DNA of 64,000 nucleotides from Actinomycetota bacterium (GCA_027313705.1 DAHVDE010000023.1:41419-105418), one strand, 5' to 3'. Positions 18,462 through 26,788 are shown, counted from the first letter of the stretch. The notes: generated by a model from the sequence alone, not told the origin. A program made the numbers and translations.

Positions 18462-19238
18462 ATGGGCCGACTTGATGGCAAGGTAGCGCTGATTACCGGC
18501 GGCGCGCGCGGGATGGGCAAGTCCCACGTTCGGAGCTTCCTCGCCGAGGGCGCGAAGGTTGTCTTCGGTGACGTGCTCGATGACCTGGGCGAGGCCGTCA
18601 CGGCAGAACTCGGCGAGGCGGGGTTTGGCCCGGAGTCCTGCCGTTATCTGCACCACGACGTCACCAGCGAAGCCGACTGGGCCGCGGCGGTGGCCACCGC
18701 GACGGGCACGTTCGGCAAGCTCGACGTCCTGGTCAACAACGCCGGGATCCTGGTCCAGGCGCCGATCACCGAACTGCCGCTGGCCGAATTCAAGCGGGTC
18801 ATGGACGTCAATGCGGGCGGCTGCTGGCTTGGGATGAAGAACGCGGCCGAGCCGATGAAGGCGGCGGGCGGCGGCTCGATCATCAACGTTTCCTCGATCG
18901 AAGGCCTCACTGGCGCGGCCGACTGCACCGCCTATGCGGCGAGCAAGTTCGCGATCCGCGGCATGACCAAGGCGGCCGCGCAGGAACTCGGGCGCCACGC
19001 CATCAGGGTCAACTCAGTGCATCCGGGCGGCATCTTGACCGCGATGGTGTTCGACGCCGCGCAGACCATGGACCTCGAACGCGGCGAGCGTTACCTCAAG
19101 GCCCTGCCGCTTGGCCGGTTCGGCAAGTCCCGTGAGGTCTCCAAGCTCGTCATGTTCCTCGCGTCCGATGACTCTTCTTATTGCACGGGCGGCGAATTCC
19201 TGATCGACGGCGGCATCTTGTCTGGCCCTGGTTACTGA
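18462..19238 (+). CDS. SDR, 3-alpha/20-beta-hydroxysteroid dehydrogenase-like (FabG3 type)
   Basis: A classical short-chain dehydrogenase of 258 residues. It has TGGARGMGKS for NAD binding, NNAG, catalytic Ser in NVSSIEG, and YAASK (Tyr and Lys of the triad). The GKVALITGGARGMG...EGAKVVFGD stretch resembles the mycobacterial Rv2002 (FabG3) 20-beta-hydroxysteroid dehydrogenase. A role on steroid hydroxyl groups is therefore plausible in this sterol-rich neighbourhood but not proven. ATG 18462 is preceded by GAGGCGAGG. The next SDR follows 9 bases later in the same operon. Confidence 0.82.
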   Translation: MGRLDGKVALITGGARGMGKSHVRSFLAEGAKVVFGDVLDDLGEAVTAELGEAGFGPESCRYLHHDVTSEADWAAAVATATGTFGKLDVLVNNAGILVQAPITELPLAEFKRVMDVNAGGCWLGMKNAAEPMKAAGGGSIINVSSIEGLTGAADCTAYAASKFAIRGMTKAAAQELGRHAIRVNSVHPGGILTAMVFDAAQTMDLERGERYLKALPLGRFGKSREVSKLVMFLASDDSSYCTGGEFLIDGGILSGPGY

Positions 19239-19247
19239 GGAGCGACA

Positions 19248-20162
19248 GTGAGTCTCGACGGCCGAACCGCGATCGTGACCGGAGCAGGCAACGGCCTCGG
19301 CCGTGCCGAGGCACTCGCCCTGGCGGCGGCAGGTGCCCGGGTGGTGCTTAACGACCTGCCAGGCCAGGCGGTTGACGCCGTCGCCGAGGAGATCGCCGCG
19401 GCCGGCGGCGCGGCCGTCGTCTGCGCGGGCGACATCTCGCTGTGGTCAACAGGCGAGGCTCTGCTTGCGACGGCGGCGGGCACGTTCGGCGGTCTCGATA
19501 TCCTGGTCAACAACGCGGGAGTGCTCAGAGACCGGATGATCTTCACGATGTCAGAAGACGACTGGGACACCGTGATCAGGGTGCACCTGCGCGGGCATTT
19601 CGTCACCTCCCGCCTGGCCACGGCCTACTGGCGGGACCTGAGCAAGCAGGCAGGCGGCCCTGTCTACGCCAGGATCGTGAACACTTCTTCAGAGGCATTC
19701 CTGCTTGGCTCGGCCGGCCAGCCCAACTACGCGGCAGCCAAGGCAGGCATCGTGGCGCTCACGCTGGCGACGGCCCGCGGCTGCGAGCGCTACGGCGTGC
19801 GGGCTAACGCGATCTGCCCGCGCGCGCGGACGGACATGACCGCCGGGCTCATGGGCGAGGCGCCTGCCGGCCAGGTCGATCCGCTGGCGCCCGAGCACGT
19901 CGCTCCGCTGGTGACTTACCTGGCCAGCCCGGCGGCCGAGCGCATCAACGGCGAGGTGTTCGTAGTGCACGGCGGAGTAGCGGCCGTGCTGGCACCCCCC
20001 GCACTGCGTACCGTGTTCCTCGCGTCCGAGCATGGCTCGCCTGACGGCATGTGGACGCTCGACTCGGTCGCCGCCGCGCTCGGGCCCGCGTTTGACCAGA
20101 GCGCAGGTTTCGCCTGCGCGGCGACGTTGCCGCTGGCCAGCGAGACCATCGGGTTCGGCTGA
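19248..20162 (+). CDS. SDR related to hydroxyacyl-CoA dehydrogenases (Rv3548c-like)
   Basis: A 304-residue SDR with TGAGNGLGRAEA, NNAGVLRDRMIF, a serine in NTSSEA, and YAAAK. NNAG-LRDRM and NYAAAKAGI are shared with the (3R)-hydroxyacyl-CoA dehydrogenase part of MFE-2 and with mycobacterial Rv3548c, an SDR of about the same length in the sterol locus. A long C-terminal extension (about 60 residues) follows the core fold. It starts at GTG after GAGGAG. The stop overlaps the next start by one base. A paralogue with the same motif set is at 25126-26010. Confidence 0.82.
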   Translation: MSLDGRTAIVTGAGNGLGRAEALALAAAGARVVLNDLPGQAVDAVAEEIAAAGGAAVVCAGDISLWSTGEALLATAAGTFGGLDILVNNAGVLRDRMIFTMSEDDWDTVIRVHLRGHFVTSRLATAYWRDLSKQAGGPVYARIVNTSSEAFLLGSAGQPNYAAAKAGIVALTLATARGCERYGVRANAICPRARTDMTAGLMGEAPAGQVDPLAPEHVAPLVTYLASPAAERINGEVFVVHGGVAAVLAPPALRTVFLASEHGSPDGMWTLDSVAAALGPAFDQSAGFACAATLPLASETIGFG

Positions 20163-20644
20163 TGAAGCAACGCGACCAGGTCGCGATGACCGAGGCGCAG
20201 GCAAGCGAACTCCTGGCCAGTCAGCGGAAAGTCCAGCTAGCCACCAACGGTCCCGACGGGTTCCCGCACCTGGTGACCATGTATTACGTGACGATCGGCG
20301 GCCGGATCACGTTCTGGACCTACCGCACCTCGCAGAAGGCGCTCAACCTGGAACGGGACCCGAGAATCAGCTGCCTGGTGGAGACCGGCGAGCAGTACTT
20401 CGACCTCAAGGGCGTGCTCGTGCAGGGGACGGCGCGCCGGATAGCCGATCCGGCGGCCGTCGCGGACATCGGGCGAGCCATCACGAGGGTGCTTGCTGAT
20501 CCGATGCTGGCGAATGCACCGGCTGCGGACGGTGAGCAGGATCCGCTGACGCATTACGTCGAGCATGCCGCGCGAAAGCGCTTCGGGTACGTGGTAGAAC
20601 CCAGCCGCGTCATTACCTGGGACCATGCGAAGCTAAGGCACTAG
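20162..20644 (+). CDS. PNPOx-like split-barrel protein (possible F420/FMN enzyme)
   Basis: A 160-residue protein with the pyridoxamine-phosphate-oxidase-like fold: KVQLATNGPDGFPHLVTMYY, then ALNLERDPRISCLVE and a C-terminal RFGYVVEPSRVITW. In actinobacteria many such small proteins are F420-binding reductases (FDOR-B), but the cofactor is not evident here. The ATG overlaps the stop of the upstream SDR by one base, so the two are coupled. It may be a redox partner in a steroid-related operon; this is inference from position. Confidence 0.72.
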   Translation: MKQRDQVAMTEAQASELLASQRKVQLATNGPDGFPHLVTMYYVTIGGRITFWTYRTSQKALNLERDPRISCLVETGEQYFDLKGVLVQGTARRIADPAAVADIGRAITRVLADPMLANAPAADGEQDPLTHYVEHAARKRFGYVVEPSRVITWDHAKLRH

Positions 20645-20646
20645 CG

Positions 20647-21021
20647 TCAGGGCAAAGGCGTGGGTAACCGCCGCGCCGAGACCTCCTCGTCGCCGAGCAA
20701 TAGGCCACTGTCGCTGCTGGCGGCGGTATGAACAAACCCTTCCGGAATTACCACGGCAGCTCTCGCCGCGTTGATAGCCGCGACGAGCGCCGAGCCGGAA
20801 TTGGCGGCACCCGGTTCGCCGTCCAGGTCATTGTCGGCCGGCACCACGGTGAGGTCGAGCGTGTGCGTCAGCACCCTCGAGTCCTTTACCACCAGGTCGG
20901 CGGACGGCGCCGTTCCCACACGCAGCTTGCCGCCGAGATCAGGACAGCTCTTATTGGCGAGGCTAATCTCCTCTTTTATGGCACTTATAACTTCGGCTGC
21001 GAGCGGTCCTTCTCCGGCCAT
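20647..21021 (-). CDS. Small hypothetical protein
   Basis: A 124-residue frame with no family that I recognise. The composition is mixed, with an acidic middle (PADNDLDGEPG) and an alanine-rich helix, and no signal peptide or membrane segment. It is convergent with the PNPOx-fold gene and divergent from marR across 63 bases. The reading frame on the opposite strand is almost as long, so coding status is uncertain. If real, it could be controlled together with the MarR gene through the shared repeats at 21046-21075. Confidence 0.4.
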   Translation of the reverse strand: MAGEGPLAAEVISAIKEEISLANKSCPDLGGKLRVGTAPSADLVVKDSRVLTHTLDLTVVPADNDLDGEPGAANSGSALVAAINAARAAVVIPEGFVHTAASSDSGLLLGDEEVSARRLPTPLP

Positions 21022-21045
21022 GGCACTCTCAGCTTTCTTCCGTTA

Positions 21046-21075
21046 TTCTCTTGCGTTCTCCTGTATTCTCCTGTC
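21046..21075. promoter_or_regulatory. Three direct TTCTC repeats at 10-bp phase before the MarR gene
   Basis: TTCTCTTGCG, TTCTCCTGTA and TTCTCCTGTC follow each other without gaps, each one helical turn apart. GAGAA, the reverse complement of TTCTC, occurs at 21081-21085. The array fills the gap between the divergent hypothetical gene and marR, so it probably serves as a binding platform for MarR or another regulator. Confidence 0.5.
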
Positions 21076-21084
21076 AAACCGAGA

Positions 21085-21549
21085 ATGACCAAGTACCCGT
21101 CGAAGGGACTTGCCAGCGAACCGAGCAGGCGACTTGGGTATCTGCTCAAGCACGCTCAGCTCAAGATGGCGGAAGTGAACGCCAGGACGCTTGCCCCGTA
21201 CGGCATCAGCGGGCGTGAACTCGCGGTGATGCTCGTCCTCACCGGCCAGAAGCCGCCCTCTCAGCAACAGGCGGCACATCGGCTCGGCATCGACCGGACG
21301 ACCATGGTCGGGCTGCTCGACGCGCTCGAAGACAAGGGCCTGGTTTCACGTCATACGGACGCCGACGACCGGCGTCGCAACGTAGTCGAGCTCACCGACG
21401 CCGGGCAAGACACGCTCCGACGGGCCGGCGCGGCGAGCGAGGAGGCTGAGCGCGAGTTCCTCGCCCCACTCAGCCCGCAGGCCGCCGAGCAGCTGAGGAA
21501 TTCACTGCACGCCATCGTGCACCAGCGGCTAGCAGGGACCGATGGCTAA
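21085..21549 (+). CDS. MarR-family transcriptional regulator
   Basis: A 154-residue winged-helix regulator. QQQAAHRLGIDRTTMVGLLD is the recognition helix region, and GLVSRHTDADDRRRNVVELT is the wing with the conserved DxR motif. N- and C-terminal helices for dimerisation flank it. The ATG at 21085 lies right after a repeat array that may be its operator. It is convergent (four-base overlap) with the SDR at 21546. The ligand is unknown. Confidence 0.85.
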   Translation: MTKYPSKGLASEPSRRLGYLLKHAQLKMAEVNARTLAPYGISGRELAVMLVLTGQKPPSQQQAAHRLGIDRTTMVGLLDALEDKGLVSRHTDADDRRRNVVELTDAGQDTLRRAGAASEEAEREFLAPLSPQAAEQLRNSLHAIVHQRLAGTDG

Positions 21550-22280
21550 ACCAGGAAGGCCGGGCGTTCTCCTCCGCCGTGCACCACCAGGGCGGCGCCG
21601 CTGACCTGCTCCGCCAAGGGTGAAGCCAGGTAAAGGCAGGCATTGGCCACGTCAAGCGGCGTGGCCATCCGCCCGAGCGGCACCGAAGCCGCCGCAGCGG
21701 CCATCGCCTCCTCGCCGCCGTAATGCCCCGCCGAGTTCTCGGTGCCGACCAGCCCGACCACGACCGTGTTGACCCGCACCTTCGGTGCCCACTCCATCGC
21801 CAGGCTGACGGCCAGGTGCGTCAGGCCCGCCTTGGCCGCGCCGTAGGCCGCGGTTCCAGGCGAGGGCCTGGTGCCGCTGACACTGCTGATCATGATGATC
21901 GATCCGCCGGTTCCCTCCTGCATGATGGCGTTGGCCGCCTGCGCGACGTGCAGCGGCGCGATCAGGTTGAGCTCGATAACCTTGGCGTGGAACCGCGGCG
22001 AAGCAGTCGCGGCGGGCGCGGGTGGCGCGCCGCCCGCGTTGTTCACCACCACGTCGAGTCGCCCGAATCTGGCGGCGGCCGCCCGGATGAGTGCACTGGC
22101 CTGCTCGGGGTCGCGCACGTCGGCGCGGAAGAACTCCGCCTGGCCGTCGCCTGGCTCGCTCCGCCCGCACACCAGGACCTGCGCGCCCGCAGCCAGGAAG
22201 GCTGCCGCTATCCCCGCTCCGATACCCCTGGTACCGCCGGTCACCACGACGACCTGGCCGTTGTAGTCGAGCGCGCTCAA
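21546..22280 (-). CDS. SDR family oxidoreductase
   Basis: A 244-residue short-chain dehydrogenase with TGGTRGIGAGI, VNNAGG, catalytic Ser in MISSVSG and YGAAK. The motif set is that of acetoacetyl-CoA reductase or hydroxyacyl-CoA dehydrogenase-like SDRs. The start is a TTG at 22280 without a strong ribosome site, five bases after the amidohydrolase stop, so it is probably translated by coupling. It is the last gene of the operon running from 26010 to 21546. Confidence 0.8.
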   Translation of the reverse strand: MSALDYNGQVVVVTGGTRGIGAGIAAAFLAAGAQVLVCGRSEPGDGQAEFFRADVRDPEQASALIRAAAARFGRLDVVVNNAGGAPPAPAATASPRFHAKVIELNLIAPLHVAQAANAIMQEGTGGSIIMISSVSGTRPSPGTAAYGAAKAGLTHLAVSLAMEWAPKVRVNTVVVGLVGTENSAGHYGGEEAMAAAAASVPLGRMATPLDVANACLYLASPLAEQVSGAALVVHGGGERPAFLV

Positions 22281-22285
22281 CGGGG

Positions 22286-23515
22286 CTAGCTGCCGGGCTC
22301 GAGCGGGTTGCGGTCCGCGAAGGTCGCCAGGCCATCGGCGAACGAGTAGATCTCTTTCCCCTCGATGAACGCGAACTGCACCTTGCTGAGCACGTCGAGC
22401 GGGTCGCCGGACCAGACCACCAGGTCGCCGTCCTTGCCGACCTCGATCGAGCCGAGCCGGTTGTCGATGCCGACGATGCGAGCCGGGTTTATCGTCAGCG
22501 CTTCGATCGCGGTGCCCGCGTCGAGTCCTTCCCTGACCGCGAAGGCGGCCTGGTGCACCAGGAAATGGATGGGAACGACGGGGTGATCAGTGGTGATCGC
22601 GATCGTCACCCCTGCCCTGGCGAGCTTTCCCGGATTGGCCAGCGACCGGTTGCGCAGTTCGACCTTGGAGCGGCTGGTGAAGAGCGGCCCGATGATCACG
22701 GGAATGCCCCTGGCCGCGAGCACGTCGGCGAGCAGGTGCGCCTCGGTGCCGTGGTCGATCACCAGGTGGTAGCCGAACTCGTCGGCGATCCGCAGGGCCG
22801 TGGCGATGTCGTCGGCGCGATGGCAGTGCTGTCGCCAGGGGATCTCCCCATGCAGGACCTTGGCGATTGCCTCGAGCTTGAGATCGCGGTTGACAACGCG
22901 GCGCTGCTCGGCCGGCTTGGCCCGTTCGTTCTCGATCCTGGCCAGGTAGTTGGCCGTGTCCACGAAGGCGCCCCGGATCACGGCGGCGGTGCCGAGCCTG
23001 GTGGCCGGCGTGTGCTTCTGCTCACCCCAGACGCGCTTCGGATTCTCACCGAGCGCCGACTTCAGGCCGGCCGGCGCACGCAGCAGCATCTCGTCGACAC
23101 TGCGGCCGAACGTCTTGAGCGCGGCCGTCTGCCCGCCGATCGGGTTGCCAGAGCCAGGGTTGACGTTGACGGCAAGCACACCGCCGCTGATCGCGTCACG
23201 GAAACCGAGGTCGGCCGGGTTGATCGCGTCGATGGCGCGGACCTGGGCCATGACCGGGTTGGTCATCTCGTTGGTGTCGTTGCCGGCCCAGCCTTCGCCT
23301 TCCTCGTGCACTCCGACGTGCGCGTGCGCGTCGATGAAGCCGGGCAGCACCCAGGAGCCTGCCGCGTCCACCACCCGCACGCCAGGAGGGATGACGACCG
23401 CGGCACCGACAGCCGTGATCTTGCCCTCCTGGACGAGAACCGTTCCGCCGTCAATCGGTTCGCCGATAACCGGCACAATCCGGGCACTGGTGATAGCTAT
23501 CGCATCACGCACCAT
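22286..23515 (-). CDS. Amidohydrolase (imidazolonepropionase-like)
   Basis: A 409-residue metal-dependent hydrolase of the amidohydrolase superfamily. GFIDAHAHVGVHEE carries the HxH metal motif, DHGTEAH and ITTDHPV supply later metal and catalytic residues, and NPARIVGIDNRLGSIEVGKDGDLVVWSGDP is the usual C-terminal region. ATG 23515 is chosen because AAAGAGG lies upstream. The frame opens 12 codons earlier without support. It sits in an operon with an SDR, a DUF35 protein and a thiolase-like protein, where a C-N or ring hydrolase has no obvious role. Confidence 0.8.
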   Translation of the reverse strand: MVRDAIAITSARIVPVIGEPIDGGTVLVQEGKITAVGAAVVIPPGVRVVDAAGSWVLPGFIDAHAHVGVHEEGEGWAGNDTNEMTNPVMAQVRAIDAINPADLGFRDAISGGVLAVNVNPGSGNPIGGQTAALKTFGRSVDEMLLRAPAGLKSALGENPKRVWGEQKHTPATRLGTAAVIRGAFVDTANYLARIENERAKPAEQRRVVNRDLKLEAIAKVLHGEIPWRQHCHRADDIATALRIADEFGYHLVIDHGTEAHLLADVLAARGIPVIIGPLFTSRSKVELRNRSLANPGKLARAGVTIAITTDHPVVPIHFLVHQAAFAVREGLDAGTAIEALTINPARIVGIDNRLGSIEVGKDGDLVVWSGDPLDVLSKVQFAFIEGKEIYSFADGLATFADRNPLEPGS

Positions 23516-23547
23516 ACATCCTCTTTCTCCACATTCGTTGGCAGCTG

Positions 23548-24687
23548 TCAAAGAGGGCTGCGGCCGAGCACCAAGACACCTGAGGTAGCGAACATGCCGC
23601 CGTTGCCGAGCACCACGCTTATTTCCGGGTCCACCCCGGCCGCTGCCTCGCCGCGCAACTGGCGCACCGACTCGAGGATGGCGAACATCCCGTACATCCC
23701 TGTATGGGTGTAAGAAAGACCGCCGCCGTTGGTGTTCAGCGGCAGGAAACCGCCTGGCTCGGTATTGCCGTCGCTGATGAAGGCGCCTGCCTCGCCCTTG
23801 GCCACGAAGCCGAGCGCCTCTAGCCCGTAGATCGGCAAGTGCGCGAACGCGTCGTAGATCATCAGGTGACCGACATCGCTCGTGGTGATGCCCGCCTCGG
23901 CGAACGCGGCCGCCCCGGCCAGCCGGAACGCCCCCGACTCGGTGAAGTCAGGCAGCTGCGAGATCATCGGGGTTTCCATCGACTCCCCGGCGCCGAGCAC
24001 ATGCACGGCGGGCTTGGGGAAGTCACCGGTCCGGTCGGCTGAGGTGACGATGAGTGCCCCGCCGCCATCGGTGACCAGGCAGCACTCGAGCAAATGGAAC
24101 GGGTAGGCCACCAAGCGGGAGGCGAGCACCTCATCGACCGTGATCGGGTCGCGGAACATGGCCCTCGGGTTCTTCGCGGCCCAGCGCCGCTGGGCGACGG
24201 CCACGTACGCCAGTTGCTCGTGAGTCAGGCCGTAGTCCTTCATGTACCGAAGCACGGGAATCGTGAAGGCGGTGGTCGGGCCGAACGTGCCGTAAGGCGC
24301 CTCGAACTGACCGGGCGGCGAGGAAAGCCCAGGGGCGAACCGAGCCGCACCGACCCTGGACCGGCCAGACTCGCCGTGCGTGATCAGCACCGTGCTTGCC
24401 TGCCCGACCGCAATGGCCGCGGCCGCGTGCCGCACGTGCAGCAGGAACGAGGTGCCGCCGACGCCGGTGCCGTCCATCCAGCGCGGCGTGATGCCAAGCG
24501 CGTGCGCGACCTGCACGGGACCAGGCGCACTCACCGTGGCAATGCCGTCGATGTCGCGAAACGAAAGGCCCGCGTCCGCGACCGCGTTCACCGCTGCCTC
24601 TATGTGCAGGCCGAGCGTGGAGTAGCCGGGTAGTTTGCCGAGCGAGTTGGTCTCCGCCGCCCCGGCGATGATCGCCGCCTTGCTCAC
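23548..24687 (-). CDS. Thiolase-fold lipid-transfer/aldolase-type protein
   Basis: A 379-residue non-condensing thiolase relative of the SCP-x/Ltp type. AAETNSLGKLPGYST and HVRHAAAAIAVGQAS belong to the N-terminal half. ECCLVTDGGGALIV and a late NTNGGGLSYTHTG segment stand in for the thiolase catalytic loops. The GTG start overlaps the stop of the DUF35 gene as GTGA. Ltp-type proteins paired with a DUF35 partner act as steroid side-chain retro-aldolases (Ltp2 with ChsH2). The same coupling here suggests that function, but the substrate is unknown. Confidence 0.8.
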   Translation of the reverse strand: MSKAAIIAGAAETNSLGKLPGYSTLGLHIEAAVNAVADAGLSFRDIDGIATVSAPGPVQVAHALGITPRWMDGTGVGGTSFLLHVRHAAAAIAVGQASTVLITHGESGRSRVGAARFAPGLSSPPGQFEAPYGTFGPTTAFTIPVLRYMKDYGLTHEQLAYVAVAQRRWAAKNPRAMFRDPITVDEVLASRLVAYPFHLLECCLVTDGGGALIVTSADRTGDFPKPAVHVLGAGESMETPMISQLPDFTESGAFRLAGAAAFAEAGITTSDVGHLMIYDAFAHLPIYGLEALGFVAKGEAGAFISDGNTEPGGFLPLNTNGGGLSYTHTGMYGMFAILESVRQLRGEAAAGVDPEISVVLGNGGMFATSGVLVLGRSPL

Positions 24688-25121
24688 TGGCGCCACTCCC
24701 CCGCTGGCTCGAAGACCGGCAGGCTGATGTCGCCGCGCTGCTCGAAGGTCACCCGCAGCGGCATGTCGAGCGAGAGCGCTTCCGGCGTCTGCGGCACGCC
24801 GACGATGCTGGTCATCATGCGCGGCCCTTCGGCGAGTTGCACGACGGCGATGGCGTAAGGCGCGTCAGCCTCGAAGCCTGGCGCCGGCCTGTGATTGATC
24901 ACATAGGAGTACAACGTCGCGTCCCCGCTTGCGGTGAACCATTCCACCTCGGCCGAGCCGCAGGAAGGACAGACCGGCCGGGGATAGAAGTAAGGCCGCA
25001 CGCATGCGCGGCAACGCTGCAGGCGCAACTCCCCCGCCGCGCAGCCGTCCCAGAACGGCTGCGTTTCCGGCGTCGGCTCTGGCACTGGCTTGGGCACTGG
25101 CTTGGGCACTGGCTTGCCCAT
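24684..25121 (-). CDS. DUF35 OB-fold protein with zinc ribbon
   Basis: A 145-residue protein. After a proline-rich N-terminus built from three KPVP units (a 12-base tandem repeat at 25081-25116) comes a zinc ribbon, CRAC...CPSC. An OB fold ending in VTFEQRGDISLPVF follows. Proteins of this family are acyl-CoA-binding partners of thiolase-like aldolases and thiolases. ATG 25121 lies four bases after the stop of the upstream SDR. Its own stop overlaps the start of the thiolase-like gene, which fits a stoichiometric complex of the two products. Confidence 0.86.
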   Translation of the reverse strand: MGKPVPKPVPKPVPEPTPETQPFWDGCAAGELRLQRCRACVRPYFYPRPVCPSCGSAEVEWFTASGDATLYSYVINHRPAPGFEADAPYAIAVVQLAEGPRMMTSIVGVPQTPEALSLDMPLRVTFEQRGDISLPVFEPAGEWRQ

Positions 25122-25125
25122 GCCG

Positions 25126-26010
25126 CTAACCGGCCCGGCCGAGCATGGCGCCGAACGAGCGCTCGACCTCGGCGGCCAGATCGTCGAACTGCCACGGGCC
25201 GGTGCCGACGATGCGGACGACCGCCTCCGGGTTGCTGTAAAGCGAAACCTCGTATCCGGCGGCGTGCACGATGCGGCCGTTGATCCAGCCCGACCTGTCA
25301 CTGGCCAGGTAAGCCACGATCGGCGCGATGTTGTCCGGCGACCGCTCGTCGTCGTCAGGGAACCCGGCACGACGGCGTTCGGCCGGCACCGTGTCGGTCA
25401 TCCTGGTCACCGCACCAGGCGAGATCGCGTTCACGGTGACGCCATACTTGCTCAGCGCATTGGCGCAAGAGTATGTCAGCCCGACGATGCCCATTTTCGC
25501 CGCTGCGTAGTTCGGCTGACCCGGCGAGCCGTGCAGGCCGGACACCGAAGTGAAGTTGATGATGCGGTACGCACCGGACGGGTCGGCCAGGCCGCGCCAG
25601 TGGATGGCGGCGAACTTGCTGGTGTTGAACGAGCCCTTCAGGTGCACCCGGATAACGTCATCCCACTCCTGCTCAGACATGTTGAAGATCATCCGGTCCC
25701 GCAGGATGCCTGCCACGTTGACCAGCACGTCGAGCCGTCCGAACTGCTCGACCGCCGATTCGATCAGTGCCTGCGCGGCGGCGTGGTCCGACACGTCGGC
25801 GCCGTTGGCGGCCGCCTTGCCGCCGGCCGAGGTAATCTCGGCAACCACTTCGGCGGCGGGCCCGGCGTCACAGCCAGAACCGTCGACCGCCGACCCGAGG
25901 TCGTTGACCAGCACGGCGGCCCCCTCGGCCGCGAGCAACCTGGAAACTGACCGGCCGATCCCCCGCCCGGCCCCGGTCACGATGGCGACACGCCCGTCAA
26001 GCGATCCCAC
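25126..26010 (-). CDS. SDR of the hydroxyacyl-CoA dehydrogenase type (Rv3548c-like)
   Basis: A 294-residue SDR with TGAGRGIGRSVS, NVAGILRDRMIF, FTSVSG and YAAAK. It is a paralogue of the gene at 19248. The VNDLGSAVDG insert after the second strand is typical of the MFE-2/Rv3548c group, which oxidises CoA thioesters. It begins at GTG 26010 with AGGAG upstream and is the first gene of a five-gene operon. It diverges from a TetR gene across a double operator at 26038-26067. Confidence 0.84.
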   Translation of the reverse strand: MGSLDGRVAIVTGAGRGIGRSVSRLLAAEGAAVLVNDLGSAVDGSGCDAGPAAEVVAEITSAGGKAAANGADVSDHAAAQALIESAVEQFGRLDVLVNVAGILRDRMIFNMSEQEWDDVIRVHLKGSFNTSKFAAIHWRGLADPSGAYRIINFTSVSGLHGSPGQPNYAAAKMGIVGLTYSCANALSKYGVTVNAISPGAVTRMTDTVPAERRRAGFPDDDERSPDNIAPIVAYLASDRSGWINGRIVHAAGYEVSLYSNPEAVVRIVGTGPWQFDDLAAEVERSFGAMLGRAG

Positions 26011-26037
26011 AGGTGCGACTCCTACTACTAGCTATTA

Positions 26038-26067
26038 CTAGAATGACCTTCTGGAATTTACTTCTAG
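26038..26067. promoter_or_regulatory. Double CTAGAA-N5-TTCTAG operator between the SDR operon and tetR
   Basis: Two overlapping imperfect palindromes share the central CTGG: CTAGAA-TGACC-TTCTGG and CTGGAA-TTTAC-TTCTAG. Each has 6-bp arms and a 5-bp spacer. The same arm sequence and spacer occur at 26758 and 30312. The site lies 28 bases before the SDR start and 24 bases before the TetR start, fitting autoregulation and control of both operons. Confidence 0.7.
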
Positions 26068-26090
26068 CATGGTACGGGCAGGCGGGACAC

Positions 26091-26714
26091 ATGCCTAGTG
26101 AGCTGACCGGCAGGCAGGCTGGCGGTGCCTGGCAGTGGAGCCGCACCAAGCAGACCAAGCGCGCGCTGCTCGACGCGGCCCGTGACGTGTTCACCGAACA
26201 GGGGTTCTCGAACGCCAGCATCGCCGACGTGGTCGAACGGGCAGGTTCCAGCGTCGGCAGCCTCTACCACCACTTCGGTGGCAAGAACGAACTCTTCCTT
26301 GCCCTCTGGCAAGACCACCAGCAAGCGCACGAGACGGCCGCCAGCCAGGCGGTCGCCAAGGCCAGGTCGGAAGAAGAGACCGATCCGACGGCGCTGTTCT
26401 GCGTCGGCGCCCGCGCCTACCTGGAAGGCAGCTGGCAGCGCCGCGACCTCGCCATGCTGTTCGTCTCTGGAGACGGCCCGCCCGGCTTCGAACTGGTGCG
26501 GCGCGGCCGGGTGCACGAGTGGATCAGCCAGAACGACGCGCTGCTCAAGCTGGCCGACACCTCACTCGACCGGCTCTACGCCGCGATCTTGACCTCGCTG
26601 ATCGGCGAAGGCGCCCGCGAGGTCGCGGCGGCGAGGAACCGCCGCTCGGCCGGCCAGATCATCGACGCCGTCATCGAGTACGCGACCCGCGTCATGGCCG
26701 GCGGCCCGGCTTGA
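26091..26714 (+). CDS. TetR-family regulator, probable local repressor of steroid genes
   Basis: A 207-residue TetR protein. The HTH is in TKRALLDAARDVFTEQGFSN and SIADVVERAGSSVGSLYHHF. The C-terminal ligand domain has no close match that I recall. It is not KstR (the recognition helix differs) and not KstR2. ATG 26091 has only a weak GGCGGG site; the frame is open upstream, but that would cover the operator. The clustering of one operator class around it (26038, 26758, 30312) makes it the likely regulator of the neighbouring SDR-DUF35-thiolase, acyl-CoA dehydrogenase and chsH3-ipd operons. Confidence 0.82.
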   Translation: MPSELTGRQAGGAWQWSRTKQTKRALLDAARDVFTEQGFSNASIADVVERAGSSVGSLYHHFGGKNELFLALWQDHQQAHETAASQAVAKARSEEETDPTALFCVGARAYLEGSWQRRDLAMLFVSGDGPPGFELVRRGRVHEWISQNDALLKLADTSLDRLYAAILTSLIGEGAREVAAARNRRSAGQIIDAVIEYATRVMAGGPA

Positions 26715-26757
26715 CGGCGGCCATCACGGCTTGACAATAGCCGCCGGGGTACGTTGT

Positions 26758-26776
26758 CCTAGAACGGGATTCTAGG
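26758..26776. promoter_or_regulatory. CTAGAA-N5-TTCTAG operator before the acyl-CoA dehydrogenase operon
   Basis: CCTAGAACGGGATTCTAGG has perfect 7-bp arms around a 5-bp spacer and ends 12 bases before the ATG at 26789. The right arm contains TAGGAT, a plausible -10 element. The spacing differs by one base from the KstR-type boxes further right. Confidence 0.72.
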
Positions 26777-26788
26777 ATTGGGGACGCG

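Noticed and set aside
26731..26736. TTGACA as the -35 of the fadE operon
   Set aside because: No convincing -10 lies 16-18 bases downstream; the operator arm TAGGAT further on would need a spacer that is too long.
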